Source: an uncultured Eubacteriales bacterium (lineage in GTDB: Bacteria > Bacillota > Clostridia > Oscillospirales > Acutalibacteraceae). Taken from it: a DNA stretch of 43,781 nt. Below the pieces are notes generated by a model. It saw only the letters and a list, made by a program, of their open reading frames with translations, had not been told where the DNA came from and made no database searches. The DNA lies in contig ONID01000006.1 in assembly GCA_900317765.1 (NCBI GenBank), forward strand, positions 1 to 43,781, given 5' to 3'. This document shows, piece by piece, positions 15,339 to 23,856 of the stretch (the first letter of the stretch is position 1; each line of letters opens with the position of its first letter). A program made the position numbers and the translations under genes.

Positions 15339-16619
15339 ATGGCATCGTATATGGATATGAGCAAGCAGGAGCTTCTTGCGGAAAAAGAGAGATTACAGCA
15401 GGAATACGACGGCTACAAGGCGGAGCAACTCAGCCTGAATATGGCGAGAGGTATTCCCAGCAAGGCACAGTTAGAGCTTTCCATGGGTCTGCTCGATTCG
15501 GTCAACAGCTCCACCGACCTCACCGGCATCAACGGCGCGGATTACCGCAATTACGGCATTCTCGACGGCATCCCCGAGGCCAAGCAGCTTTTTGCCGATC
15601 TCTTTGACGTTACCACCGATCAGATCATCGTGGGCGGCAATTCGAGCCTCACGCTTATGTTCGACACCATTTCCTCCGCCATGGCGCACGGTCTGCTCGG
15701 CAGCACCCCCTGGGCAAGCCTTCCCGAGGTCAAGTTCCTCTGCCCGGTTCCCGGCTATGACCGTCACTTCGGCATCACCGAATACTTCGGCATCAAGATG
15801 ATTCCCGTTGAGATGAACGAGGACGGTCCCGACATGGACTATATCGAAAAGGTCGTGGAAAGCGATCCCTATGTCAAGGGCGTCTGGTGCGTTCCCAAAT
15901 ATTCCAACCCCACCGGCATCACCTACTCCGATGAAGTGGTGCGCCGTTTTGCCAATCTCAAGCCCGCTGCGCAGGATTTCAGAATCTTCTGGGACAACGC
16001 CTACTGCATTCACCACCTTTTCAATGACGATGTGCAGCTGCTCGACATTCTCAAGGAATGCGAGAAGGCAGGCAATCCCAACATGGTCTATATGTATTTC
16101 TCCACCTCCAAAATCACCTTCCCCGGCGCAGGTCTCGCCGGAATGGCTTCCTCCAAGGAGAATATCACCGCCATCAAGAAGCGTATGACGGTGCAGTCCA
16201 TCGGCCCCGACAAGATCAACCAGCTGCGTCACATGAAGTTCTTTGTCAACCTCGACGGACTGCTTGACCAGATGAAAAAGCACGCCGACATCATCCGTCC
16301 CAAGTTTGAAGCGGTGGAAAAGACACTCACCGAGCGGTTCGGCGACTGCGGCATCGCTAAATGGAGTAAGCCCAACGGCGGCTACTTTGTCAGCCTGAAC
16401 GTGCTCGACGGGTGCGCCAAGAAGACTGTCAAGCTCTGTAAGGAAGCAGGCGTCACACTTACCAAAGCCGGTGCGACCTATCCCTACGGCAGCGACCCCA
16501 AGGACAGCAACATCCGCATTGCGCCCACTTCACCCACTGTGGAGGAGCTCACCGAGGCGATGAAGGTTCTTGCGTGCAGCGCGAAGCTGGCGGCAGTCAA
16601 TAAGCTGTTGGAAGACTGA
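15339..16619 (+). CDS. PLP-dependent aminotransferase, MocR-type (putative aspartate aminotransferase)
   Basis: A 426-residue cytosolic fold-type I aminotransferase of the Aminotran_MocR family, stand-alone (no GntR DNA-binding domain). Visible: substrate loop LSLNMARGIPS, IVGGNSSLTLMFDTIS contacting PLP phosphate, CPVPGYDRHF, KYSNPTG with the PLP Asn, FWDNAY with the ring-contact Asp, and STSKITFPGAG with catalytic Lys258. Family members transfer amino groups between an amino acid such as aspartate or alanine and 2-oxo acids; the exact substrate is not fixed by sequence. AGGGAG (15321-15326) lies 12 bases before the ATG. It has its own promoter and is followed by a palindromic element, so it is monocistronic. 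Confidence 0.9.
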   Translation: MASYMDMSKQELLAEKERLQQEYDGYKAEQLSLNMARGIPSKAQLELSMGLLDSVNSSTDLTGINGADYRNYGILDGIPEAKQLFADLFDVTTDQIIVGGNSSLTLMFDTISSAMAHGLLGSTPWASLPEVKFLCPVPGYDRHFGITEYFGIKMIPVEMNEDGPDMDYIEKVVESDPYVKGVWCVPKYSNPTGITYSDEVVRRFANLKPAAQDFRIFWDNAYCIHHLFNDDVQLLDILKECEKAGNPNMVYMYFSTSKITFPGAGLAGMASSKENITAIKKRMTVQSIGPDKINQLRHMKFFVNLDGLLDQMKKHADIIRPKFEAVEKTLTERFGDCGIAKWSKPNGGYFVSLNVLDGCAKKTVKLCKEAGVTLTKAGATYPYGSDPKDSNIRIAPTSPTVEELTEAMKVLACSAKLAAVNKLLED

Positions 16620-16637
16620 ACGTATAGCGTAAAAAAT

Positions 16638-16703
16638 GAGAATTAAAGCGCGCAGCGCTCTTTCTATTATCTTAGCGAACGAATGTGAGCGCTTTTAATT
16701 CTC
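16638..16703. repeat. Long inverted repeat containing palindrome copy H
   Basis: GAGAATTAAAGCGC (16638-16651) faces GCGCTTTTAATTCTC (16689-16703), pairing over 14 positions with one bulge. The right half TTAGCGAACGAATGTGAGCG matches the dispersed palindrome family. It may act as a bidirectional transcription stop after the aminotransferase gene. Confidence 0.6.
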
Positions 16704-16786
16704 AATTAGCAGTCTTTTCAAGATCAATTATCTTTCTCCTCATTTGTAAAATTTTTGCTGAATTTCAAAAAATTAGCACAAAATTA

Positions 16787-16815
16787 TTGACATATCGGTT
16801 TATTGATTTTATAAT
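16787..16815 (+). promoter_or_regulatory. Consensus promoter of secDF
   Basis: TTGACA (16787-16792), 17 bases, TATAAT (16810-16815): both hexamers match the sigma-A consensus exactly. The expected start of transcription is about 16822. Confidence 0.85.
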
Positions 16816-16827
16816 ATATCTCGTTAC

Positions 16828-16855
16828 GTCCGTTATCATCGGTGTGATAACGGAC
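16828..16855 (+). promoter_or_regulatory. Perfect 11-bp hairpin/palindrome in the secDF leader
   Basis: GTCCGTTATCA and TGATAACGGAC are exactly complementary around the 6-base loop TCGGTG. It begins about 6 bases after the predicted transcription start and has no T-run, so it is either an operator or a 5' RNA stem rather than a terminator. Confidence 0.65.
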
Positions 16856-16921
16856 TGTTTGCTTGTATGCGCGGTTCGCTTACGGGCATCGGGCAAGTAA
16901 AATAGTCAAGGAGGAAATAAA

Positions 16922-18421
16922 ATGAAGCGTGTTGGCAAGCCGTGGTTTTTTGTGGTAGCCCTGCTGATTTTCGCTCTGGCGTTCACATCGTTCTTCGGCG
17001 TGTATGAGCAGAACGGCGACCTGCAGGACACGATTATCCGCGGCGCAAAGGATATCAGATGGGGTACCGATATTCAGGGCGGTGTTAACGTCATCTTCGG
17101 ACCTGAGGAGAATATCGACGCTACCGACAACCAGATCGACAGCGCTAAGTCGATTCTTGAAATCCGTCTTGTTTCTTCGGGCGTTACCGACTACGAACTG
17201 TACGCTGACAAGGACAACGACCGGCTGCTGGTCAGCTTCCCCTGGAAGGACAACGATTCCCAGAACGTGGCAGGCACTATCAAGAGCCTCTCACAGAGTG
17301 CGGAGCTTCTCTTTATCGGCGGCGCTCCCACTTCCATCAAGATCGAATACAACGAGGACGGCACCAAGACTGTCACTAATCAGGACGGCGAGGATGTCGA
17401 CATCGTGATCGAGGGTAAGGACGTCAAAAAGGCGGAGTACGGCACGGCAGGCGATAAAAATGAAATCGTCGTCAGCCTTGAACTCACCGATTCCAAAGCA
17501 GAGGGCGAGACCCAGACCGGCGCGGAGAAATTCGCAGCCGGCACTGAGAAGTATCTCAACCAGCAGATTTCCATCTGGATGGACGAGAACTGCATTTCCG
17601 CTCCCACTGTCAACAGCGTGATCGCTGACGGCAAGGCGCAGATTTCCGGCAACTTCGACGCCGCTTCCGCAAAGGACCTCGCCGACAAGATCAACGCCGG
17701 TGCGCTTCCCTTCAAGCTGGTGACCATCGACTATTCGTCGGTTGACCCGACGCTCGGTTCCGACGCTCTGACCGCTATGCTGATTGCCGGTATCATCGCA
17801 TTCAGCCTGATTTGTGTCTTCATGATCGCTTATTACAGACTGCCCGGCTTTGTCGCCTGCATTTGCCTGCTCGGTCAGGTGGCGGGTACCATCGCCGCTG
17901 TCTCGGGCTATTTCGCGGCATTCGACAGCTTCACGCTGACGCTGCCCGGTATCGCAGGTATTATTCTGTCGGTCGGTATGGGCGTTGACGCCAACATCAT
18001 CACCGCTGAGCGTATCCGCGAAGAACTGCGCAAGGGCAAGACCCTCGACGGCGCTATCAAGGCAGGTTCCGCCAACAGCTTCTCCGCTATTTTCGACAGC
18101 AATATTACCAACATTATAGTTTCTGTCATTCTCATGGGTGTATTCGGACCTCCCGATACGGTCTGGAGCACGCTGCTCTACCCCTTCCTCTGGATGTTCG
18201 GCCCCTCCACCACCGGCGCGATCTATTCCTTCGGTTACACCCTGCTGGTCGGCGTTGTGCTCAACTTCATCATGGGCGTTGGCGCATCCAGAATCATGAT
18301 CAGATCGCTCTCCGGCTTCAAGTTCCTGCGCAGCAGAGTTCTCTATGGCGATTACACCGAGAAGAAAAAGCAGGAACTTGCTGAGGCTCATGCGGCAGCA
18401 GTCACAAAGGAGGCGTTTTAA
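16922..18421 (+). CDS. secD: Protein translocase subunit SecD
   Basis: A 499-residue membrane protein that with SecF uses the proton gradient to pull exported proteins through SecYEG. Residues ~8-28 form helix 1; DIRWGTDIQGGVNVIF is the conserved D1 motif; a large extracellular domain with SAKSILEIRLVSSGV and VNSVIADGKAQISGNF follows; then helices 2-6 with LTLPGIAGIILSVGMGVDANIITAERIREEL, split here as the D4 region, and FDSNITNIIVSVILMGVFG. Length is normal. Strong GGAGG site 8 bases before ATG. secF follows after 3 bases. yajC is not adjacent. Confidence 0.96.
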   Translation: MKRVGKPWFFVVALLIFALAFTSFFGVYEQNGDLQDTIIRGAKDIRWGTDIQGGVNVIFGPEENIDATDNQIDSAKSILEIRLVSSGVTDYELYADKDNDRLLVSFPWKDNDSQNVAGTIKSLSQSAELLFIGGAPTSIKIEYNEDGTKTVTNQDGEDVDIVIEGKDVKKAEYGTAGDKNEIVVSLELTDSKAEGETQTGAEKFAAGTEKYLNQQISIWMDENCISAPTVNSVIADGKAQISGNFDAASAKDLADKINAGALPFKLVTIDYSSVDPTLGSDALTAMLIAGIIAFSLICVFMIAYYRLPGFVACICLLGQVAGTIAAVSGYFAAFDSFTLTLPGIAGIILSVGMGVDANIITAERIREELRKGKTLDGAIKAGSANSFSAIFDSNITNIIVSVILMGVFGPPDTVWSTLLYPFLWMFGPSTTGAIYSFGYTLLVGVVLNFIMGVGASRIMIRSLSGFKFLRSRVLYGDYTEKKKQELAEAHAAAVTKEAF

Positions 18422-18424
18422 TCT

Positions 18425-19462
18425 ATGGTTAAAAGTTATGTTGACAGAAAAGAATTCAAATTTCTTGAAAACCGTAAGAAATTCCTTCTTGTCGCTCTTT
18501 GTGTGATTTGTCTCGGCGTGCTTTTCAATGTCTTCAGAGGCGTGAAGCTGGACATCAAATTCACCGGCGGTGCTATGCTGAAATATTCCTACGCGCTGGA
18601 TAAGTCGGTTTCCGCTTCCGATGTGTCCGCCAGTGACTACATGAAGCTCGACAAGACAAAGGTTGCCGCGGTCGTCAAGGAAGTTACCGAAAAGGATTCC
18701 ACCATCACCATCGCACAGAGTGCAACTTCCGAGGGCGGTGTCAAGAATACCGTTACCGTCTCTATGAGCGGTAAGAATACCATCGCCGAAGACGCCGGCG
18801 AACAGGTCGCCCAGAAGCTGACCGAACAGTACCCCAAAGTGAATTTCTCACTGCTTGAATCCAACTCGGTCGATGCCACAACCGGCGGCGAATTCTTCGG
18901 CAAGTGCCTTGTCGCCGTCATTCTCGCTGCGGTGTTCATGATCATCTACGTCGCTCTGCGTTTCAAGAAGATCGGCGGTATGTCGGCGGGTGTTACGGCT
19001 ATCATCGCTATCATTCACGATTGCCTGATCGTCTACTTCACCTTTGTCATCTTCGGCTTCTCCATCGACGACAACTTCATCGCCGTGCTGTTGACCATTA
19101 TCGGCTACTCCATCAACTCCACCATCATCATCTACGACAGAATCCGTGAGAACCGCACGATTATGGGCGATAAGGCAAGCTATGCAGAGCTGGCCAACCG
19201 CAGTCTCAATGAGACGCTCGGCAGAACCATCAATACCAACCTCACCCTCTTGGCGGCTGTGCTGACCATTGTGATCGTCGCTTATATCTACGACATCCGT
19301 TCCATCATCACATTTGCCGTTCCCATGATGGCGGGCGTTATCGCCGGCGCTTATTCCTCCATGTTCATCTCCAATTCCCTGTGGGTCACATGGCGCGAAT
19401 ACCGCGACAGGCAGATGGCTCTTAAAAAGGCTGCTTCCTTCGGCAAGAAGAAAAAGAAGTAA
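18425..19462 (+). CDS. secF: Protein translocase subunit SecF
   Basis: A 345-residue partner of SecD with six helices. FRGVKLDIKFTGGAMLKY is the N-terminal FTGG motif; FMIIYVALRFKKIGGMSAG, IAIIHDCLIVYFTFVIFGF and TIIGYSINSTIIIYDRIREN carry the conserved SecF helices, and NETLGRTINTNLTLLAAVL the last motif. It has a longer than usual periplasmic-type loop (residues ~55-140). ATG lies 3 bases after the SecD stop; the ribosome binding site AAAGGAGG is inside the end of secD, so the two are translationally linked. A terminator follows. Confidence 0.96.
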   Translation: MVKSYVDRKEFKFLENRKKFLLVALCVICLGVLFNVFRGVKLDIKFTGGAMLKYSYALDKSVSASDVSASDYMKLDKTKVAAVVKEVTEKDSTITIAQSATSEGGVKNTVTVSMSGKNTIAEDAGEQVAQKLTEQYPKVNFSLLESNSVDATTGGEFFGKCLVAVILAAVFMIIYVALRFKKIGGMSAGVTAIIAIIHDCLIVYFTFVIFGFSIDDNFIAVLLTIIGYSINSTIIIYDRIRENRTIMGDKASYAELANRSLNETLGRTINTNLTLLAAVLTIVIVAYIYDIRSIITFAVPMMAGVIAGAYSSMFISNSLWVTWREYRDRQMALKKAASFGKKKKK

Positions 19463-19488
19463 TTTTTTCGGATTGACAGTTTTATCGC

Positions 19489-19536
19489 GGGAGTCGTTTC
19501 GGACGCGCTTTGCGTCCCGGAACGGCTCCTGTTTTT
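19489..19536 (+). terminator. Terminator after secF
   Basis: GGGAGTCGTTTCGGACGC pairs with GCGTCCCGGAACGGCTCC (a few wobbles, one bulge) and is followed by TGTTTTTA. A clear Rho-independent terminator. Confidence 0.85.
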
Positions 19537-19721
19537 ATTTGACAGAATGCAAGCACAATTGTGTTGATTTTATTAATTATCTGATAATATTGCTGTGTAT
19601 TGCTTTACTTTTTTGCTGATTTTAGGTAGAATAATCCATAGATAGATTGCCTTTTTCAGCTTTGGGCGGAGCAGGGCAATGGATCGTATTATCTATATTT
19701 TTTTTGAAAGGATGGTTCTTC

Positions 19722-20396
19722 ATGAAAAAACTATTTGCATTCCTTCTCGCCGCAATGATGTGCGTTTCGCTGGCTGCCTGCGGAAAAGACTCCGAGGATA
19801 AGGACGAAACCGAAAGCACACCCCTCGTCGGCGGCTGGACTGAAGCCGAATCCACTGAGGTCACAGATGAGGTCAGAAACCTGCTGAATAAAGCGACGGC
19901 CCAATTGGTAGGCGGAACCTATGAACCTATCGCTTATCTGAGCAGCCAGGTTGTTGCGGGTACCAACCACCGCATTCTCTGCAAGTTCACCCCCGCCACC
20001 AAGGATCCCAAGTCCACCTATGCCATCGTGACCGTTTACGAAGATCTCGAGGGCAACGCGGAAATTACCCAGATACTCAATTCCGAGGCTGAGGTGAAGG
20101 TAACCGATCAGGTGATCGACGGCGGCTGGTTTGCTCCCGAAACTTATAAAGTTCCCAAAGAAGCCGTTGACGCGCTGGTAAAAGCCTCTGAACACGTTGT
20201 TGGCGCGTCCTATCATCCTGTTCTGCTTCTTGGCACAAAGGTTGTCGCGGGTATCAATTACTGCATGCTTTGCGAAGTTACGCCCGTCACGGAGAACGCA
20301 GAATCCCATTATGCCATCGTGATATTGAGCCAGGGAGTAGGCGGCACGACAAGCGTTCTCGAAACCTACGATTTCAACGAGGAGAATGCTGAATAA
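19722..20396 (+). CDS. Lipoprotein with two cystatin-like repeats
   Basis: A 224-residue exported lipoprotein. Residues 1-20 are a signal ending SLAAC (Cys20 lipidated). Two tandem repeats follow, about 37-120 and 134-217. Each has GGW at its start (LVGGWTEAES; IDGGWFAPE), an amphipathic helix (EVRNLLNKATAQLVGGTYEP; AVDALVKASEHVVGASYHP) and then SSQVVAGTNHRILCKF or GTKVVAGINYCMLCEV. The order N-terminal Gly pair, helix, QxVxG hairpin is that of cystatins, inhibitors of papain-like cysteine proteases; the first repeat keeps Q-V-V-A-G exactly, the second has K for Q. The later Pro-Trp hairpin is not seen. ATG at 19722 has GAAAGGATGG upstream. It stands alone between two terminators. It probably acts on the outer face of the membrane; inhibition of a protease is inference. 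Confidence 0.8.
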   Translation: MKKLFAFLLAAMMCVSLAACGKDSEDKDETESTPLVGGWTEAESTEVTDEVRNLLNKATAQLVGGTYEPIAYLSSQVVAGTNHRILCKFTPATKDPKSTYAIVTVYEDLEGNAEITQILNSEAEVKVTDQVIDGGWFAPETYKVPKEAVDALVKASEHVVGASYHPVLLLGTKVVAGINYCMLCEVTPVTENAESHYAIVILSQGVGGTTSVLETYDFNEENAE

Positions 20397-20449
20397 ATAT
20401 TCCATATGTTTTAGCAGTCTGATCGTATAACGGTTTATTATGAATTGTT

Positions 20450-20492
20450 AAGCCGGAAAATTCAACCGCAAGGAAGAATTTTCCGGCTTTTT
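20450..20492 (+). terminator. Strong terminator after the cystatin-like lipoprotein
   Basis: AAGCCGGAAAATTC (20450-20463) pairs perfectly over 14 bases with GAATTTTCCGGCTT (20476-20489), followed by Ts. Confidence 0.9.
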
Positions 20493-20544
20493 CAAGTGTT
20501 TTCCGATCAATTGTTAAATATTTAATAAAAATGCGCTCTCAGCC

Positions 20545-20573
20545 TTTACATTTTATAGTATTTTGTGTAAAAT
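20545..20573 (+). promoter_or_regulatory. Promoter of pyrH
   Basis: TTTACA (20545-20550), 17 bases, TAAAAT (20568-20573), upstream of pyrH and downstream of a terminator. Confidence 0.6.
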
Positions 20574-20635
20574 AAATTGAGTATTTTAAGTTGCGGTTTC
20601 CCCGCAGAGAAATTTGTGAGAGAGGCATGATTTTT

Positions 20636-21343
20636 ATGCAGGCTAAATATTCCCGCGTGCTGCTCAAGCTGAGCGGCGAAGCTCTGGCAGGCGACAAGCA
20701 TTTCGGTCTGAATGACGAGGTCATCCGCAGAATCTGCACATCCGTCAAGAAGTGCGCCGATATGGGCGTGCAGATCGGCATTGTCGTCGGCGGCGGCAAT
20801 TTCTGGCGCGGAAGAAGTTCCGAGGGTATGGACAGAACCCGCGCCGATCATATCGGCATGCTTGCCACCCAGATGAACGCCCTTGCGGTCGGAGATATGC
20901 TCGAACAGTTAGGCTGCGATGTCAGGGTGCAGTCTGCTATCCCGATGAATACCGTCGCCGAACCCTACATCCGCAACCGCGCAGTCCGTCACCTGGAAAA
21001 GGGCAGAATCGTTATCTTCGGCTGCGGTACAGGCAATCCCTTCTGCTCCACCGATCTTGCGGCAGCTCTTAGGGCAGCCGAGATCGAAGCCGAGGTCATC
21101 TTCAAGGCGACCATGGTGGACGGCGTTTATGACAGCGATCCCAAGAAGAATCCCGACGCGGTGAAGTTCGACACCATCACCTTTGAAGAAGTCCTGGTCA
21201 GGAATCTGCAGGTCATGGACAGCACCGCTGCCGCTATGTGCCGCGAAAACAAAATCCCGATTCAGGTCTACAACCTCGAAAATCCCGACGACATGGTCAA
21301 AGCCATGATGGGCGAACCAGTCGGCACACTCGTTACCCCTTAA
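20636..21343 (+). CDS. pyrH: Uridylate kinase (UMP kinase)
   Basis: A 235-residue cytosolic amino-acid-kinase-fold enzyme that phosphorylates UMP to UDP with ATP in pyrimidine nucleotide synthesis. Motifs: RVLLKLSGEAL at the phosphate site, IGIVVGGGNFWRGR, DRTRADHIGMLATQMNALAV, IFGCGTGNPFCSTDLAA contacting UMP, and ATMVDGVYDSDPKKNPDA for ATP binding. Length is standard. ATG at 20636 is preferred over 20627 because GAGAGAGG ends 10 bases upstream. It opens the conserved pyrH-frr-uppS-cdsA-dxr-rseP run; rpsB and tsf, often upstream in Firmicutes, are absent. Confidence 0.96.
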   Translation: MQAKYSRVLLKLSGEALAGDKHFGLNDEVIRRICTSVKKCADMGVQIGIVVGGGNFWRGRSSEGMDRTRADHIGMLATQMNALAVGDMLEQLGCDVRVQSAIPMNTVAEPYIRNRAVRHLEKGRIVIFGCGTGNPFCSTDLAAALRAAEIEAEVIFKATMVDGVYDSDPKKNPDAVKFDTITFEEVLVRNLQVMDSTAAAMCRENKIPIQVYNLENPDDMVKAMMGEPVGTLVTP

Positions 21344-21347
21344 ACCA

Positions 21348-21382
21348 GGTAGTAGGTAGGAGGTAGCAGGTAGGAGGTTTGC
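21348..21382 (+). repeat. Degenerate GGTAG-type short repeat between pyrH and frr
   Basis: Imperfect tandem units of GGTAGTA/GGTAGGA/GGTAGCA. A related degenerate stretch occurs at about 11024-11066. No coding or structural role can be shown. Confidence 0.45.
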
Positions 21383-21453
21383 CTGTTGCTGATGCTTTTT
21401 CACTACCCACTTCTCACTGACCACTAATCACTAATAAAGAAGGATGAATAATT

Positions 21454-22008
21454 ATGCAAAAAAAGATCGACGATATGAAGGCAAAAATGGAAAAGACACT
21501 CGACGTTCTCGCCGGTGAATTCAAGACGCTTCGCGCAGGCAGAGCCAATCCCGCTATCATCGACAAGGTGAATGTGGATTACTACGGCGTTCCCACGCCT
21601 ATCAATCAGCTTGCTGTGGTGAATGTTCCCGAAGCAAGAACGCTGACCATTCAGCCCTGGGATTCCCATACCCTCAAGGCCATTGAGAGAGCCATCAATG
21701 AAGCCGACATCGGCATCAATCCCCAGAACGACGGCAAGATTATCCGCCTCGTTTTTCCGCCGCTCACCGAGGAACGCCGCAAGGAACTCTCCAAGGAAGT
21801 TCACAAGATGGGCGAGGACAGCAAGGTCGCCGTCCGTTCCATCCGCCGCGACGCGGTTGACAAGCTCAAGGCAATGAAGAAGGCCTCCGAAATCACCGAG
21901 GATGACCTCAAGCAGGGTGAGAAGAAAATTCAGGATCTTACCGACAAATATTGCAAGCAGATCGACTCTATGGCAGCAGACAAGACAAAGGAGATCATGG
22001 AGATCTGA
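21454..22008 (+). CDS. frr: Ribosome recycling factor
   Basis: A 184-residue cytosolic protein that splits post-termination ribosomes together with EF-G. The tRNA-mimic fold is evident: N-terminal helix AKMEKTLDVLAGEFKTLRAG with the RAGRANP motif, then VDYYGVPTPINQLA, TLTIQPWD, GINPQNDGKIIRLVFPPLTEERR (domain II) and the long C-terminal helices. Length normal (185 in E. coli). AAGAAGGATG lies before the ATG. It follows pyrH after 110 bases and is closed by its own terminator. Confidence 0.97.
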   Translation: MQKKIDDMKAKMEKTLDVLAGEFKTLRAGRANPAIIDKVNVDYYGVPTPINQLAVVNVPEARTLTIQPWDSHTLKAIERAINEADIGINPQNDGKIIRLVFPPLTEERRKELSKEVHKMGEDSKVAVRSIRRDAVDKLKAMKKASEITEDDLKQGEKKIQDLTDKYCKQIDSMAADKTKEIMEI

Positions 22009-22071
22009 CCTTCTGCAACGGCGGCTGTCTGCACGGCTGCCTTGACAACGGTGTGCTTCCACATAATACTG

Positions 22072-22109
22072 AAAGCTCCCTTTACACTTCTCTGAAAAGG
22101 GAGCTTTTT
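22072..22109 (+). terminator. Terminator after frr
   Basis: AAAGCTCCCTTT (22072-22083) is exactly complementary to AAAGGGAGCTTT (22096-22107), followed by Ts. It separates pyrH-frr from the uppS operon. Confidence 0.9.
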
Positions 22110-22179
22110 GAGTAAACCCGTACAAGATCTATTGGTTTACCTGTGGCAAGAAAAATAAAGTGTAAAAGAGAGGACAGCC

Positions 22180-22929
22180 GTGTTATTCAAGAAAAAACAA
22201 ACCCAAGAAACAATCGACCGTTCCAAGAGAATATTGCCGGCGCATGTGGGCATCATCATGGACGGCAACGGCAGATGGGCCAAAAAGAGAGGCCTGCCGC
22301 GGCAGGCGGGGCACAAGGTCGGCGCAGCCACCTTCAAAAAGATCACCAGATACGCCAACAGCATCGGCATCAAGAGTCTGACGGTCTACGCTTTTTCCAC
22401 CGAAAACTGGAAACGTCCCAAGGAAGAAATCGACGCGCTGATGGACATCTTCTACGATTATCTGATAGAAGCCCTGCGCGATTTCAGCGAGGAAAACATC
22501 CGCACCATATTCATCGGCGACGTGACCGCGTTCAGCCCCAAGCTCCAGCAGCTCATTCACGAGACCGAGGAAATCTCCTCCGACAAGACCGGAATGCGGC
22601 TCAATATTGCCATGAATTACGGCGGCAGGAACGAGATCGTCAAGGCTATGCGGGAAATTTCGCAGGAGGTCGCCGACGGCAAGCTGAAATCCGATGACAT
22701 CACTCCCGATATTATTTCGGATCACATGTACACCTTCGGGCAGCCCGATCCCGATCTCATCATTCGTCCCAGCGGCGAATACCGCACTTCCAATTTCCTT
22801 CTGTGGCAGTCGGCGTATTCGGAGTACGTCTTTATGGACGAGATACTCTGGCCGGATTTCTCCACCGAGGACTTTGAGCGTGCGCTCGATGAATATGCAA
22901 GAAGAAACCGTCGTTTCGGAGGTGTGTGA
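22180..22929 (+). CDS. uppS: Undecaprenyl diphosphate synthase (cis-isoprenyl transferase)
   Basis: A 249-residue enzyme that adds isopentenyl units in cis to farnesyl diphosphate, giving the C55 lipid carrier for peptidoglycan and other wall polymers. Motifs: HVGIIMDGNGRWAKKRGLPR with catalytic Asp28, GHKVGA, SLTVYAFSTENWKRP, MNYGGRNEI, and PDLIIRPSGEYRTSNFLLWQ near the C-terminus. GTG start at 22180 behind GAGAGG. The cdsA start lies 4 bases after its stop. Length normal. Confidence 0.97.
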   Translation: MLFKKKQTQETIDRSKRILPAHVGIIMDGNGRWAKKRGLPRQAGHKVGAATFKKITRYANSIGIKSLTVYAFSTENWKRPKEEIDALMDIFYDYLIEALRDFSEENIRTIFIGDVTAFSPKLQQLIHETEEISSDKTGMRLNIAMNYGGRNEIVKAMREISQEVADGKLKSDDITPDIISDHMYTFGQPDPDLIIRPSGEYRTSNFLLWQSAYSEYVFMDEILWPDFSTEDFERALDEYARRNRRFGGV

Positions 22930-22933
22930 TCAA

Positions 22934-23800
22934 ATGAAAACCCGAATTCTGACCGCATGCGTCTGCGTGCCAATGGCTGTCGCCGTGCTGTGGCTGGGAG
23001 TTTATTTTTCCTGGGTGTTCACCGCCACGCTGCTGGCGCTCTGCTTCATCGGCATCCATGAGGCGCTCAAAACTGCCGGCGCGGACAATGTCAAGATTAT
23101 CTACGCGCCCTGTTTTGCCTATGGCGCTGTCGTGCTCCTTGCACCCTATATCACCAATCCCGTGAAGATGTACGGCACTGTCATGGCGGCTTCCATGATC
23201 TTTCTCTTTGTGATGTTCGGCATCCTGCTCAAAAAGCACTCCGAACTGCGGATTGAAAAGGTCTGCACGTCGATGATTCTCACGATGTTTGTCGCCCTTC
23301 CCTTTATGGTGCTGGAGATGATTTTCGGCGTTTCACTGAAAACTTCCGACGCGGCTTCACACGCACTGGGACTGTCGCTCACGGTCTATTGCCTGGTGGT
23401 CGCTTGGATGGCGGACATCGGCGCCTACTTCATCGGCAGAACCTTCGGCAAGCACAAGCTTGCGCCCGTTCTCAGCCCCAAAAAGACAATCGAAGGTTCG
23501 GTCGGCGGTTTTTTGATTTCCATGATTTTTTCCATCGGCGCGGCATATTTATATGCTGATGTCTTTCAATGCACACCGAAGGACATCAATTATCTCAACC
23601 TGACCCTCATCACCGCGATCTGCATCCTGATGTCGATGTTCGGAGATATTTCCTTCTCCACCGTCAAGCGTCAGTACGGCATTAAGGATTTCGGCAATCT
23701 GCTTCCCGGTCACGGTGGTGTGCTTGACAGATTCGACAGCGTTCTCTTTGTCTGTCCGACATTTTTCATGCTGAATATTGTGCTTCCCGTTTTAAAATAA
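22934..23800 (+). CDS. cdsA: Phosphatidate cytidylyltransferase
   Basis: A 288-residue membrane enzyme making CDP-diacylglycerol from phosphatidate and CTP, the entry to phospholipid synthesis. About eight helices; the family signature near the C-terminus is complete (STVKRQYGIKDFGNLLPGHG then GVLDRFDS). The frame is open 80 codons upstream through uppS, but ATG at 22934 is right: GGAGGTG lies 10 bases before it and the first helix begins at once. It is tightly linked to uppS and dxr. Confidence 0.96.
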   Translation: MKTRILTACVCVPMAVAVLWLGVYFSWVFTATLLALCFIGIHEALKTAGADNVKIIYAPCFAYGAVVLLAPYITNPVKMYGTVMAASMIFLFVMFGILLKKHSELRIEKVCTSMILTMFVALPFMVLEMIFGVSLKTSDAASHALGLSLTVYCLVVAWMADIGAYFIGRTFGKHKLAPVLSPKKTIEGSVGGFLISMIFSIGAAYLYADVFQCTPKDINYLNLTLITAICILMSMFGDISFSTVKRQYGIKDFGNLLPGHGGVLDRFDSVLFVCPTFFMLNIVLPVLK

Positions 23801-23856
23801 CGCGGAGTGAACGGGCGTGAAGCGCTCAATGCATTGCTTTATTAGGATAAATAATT

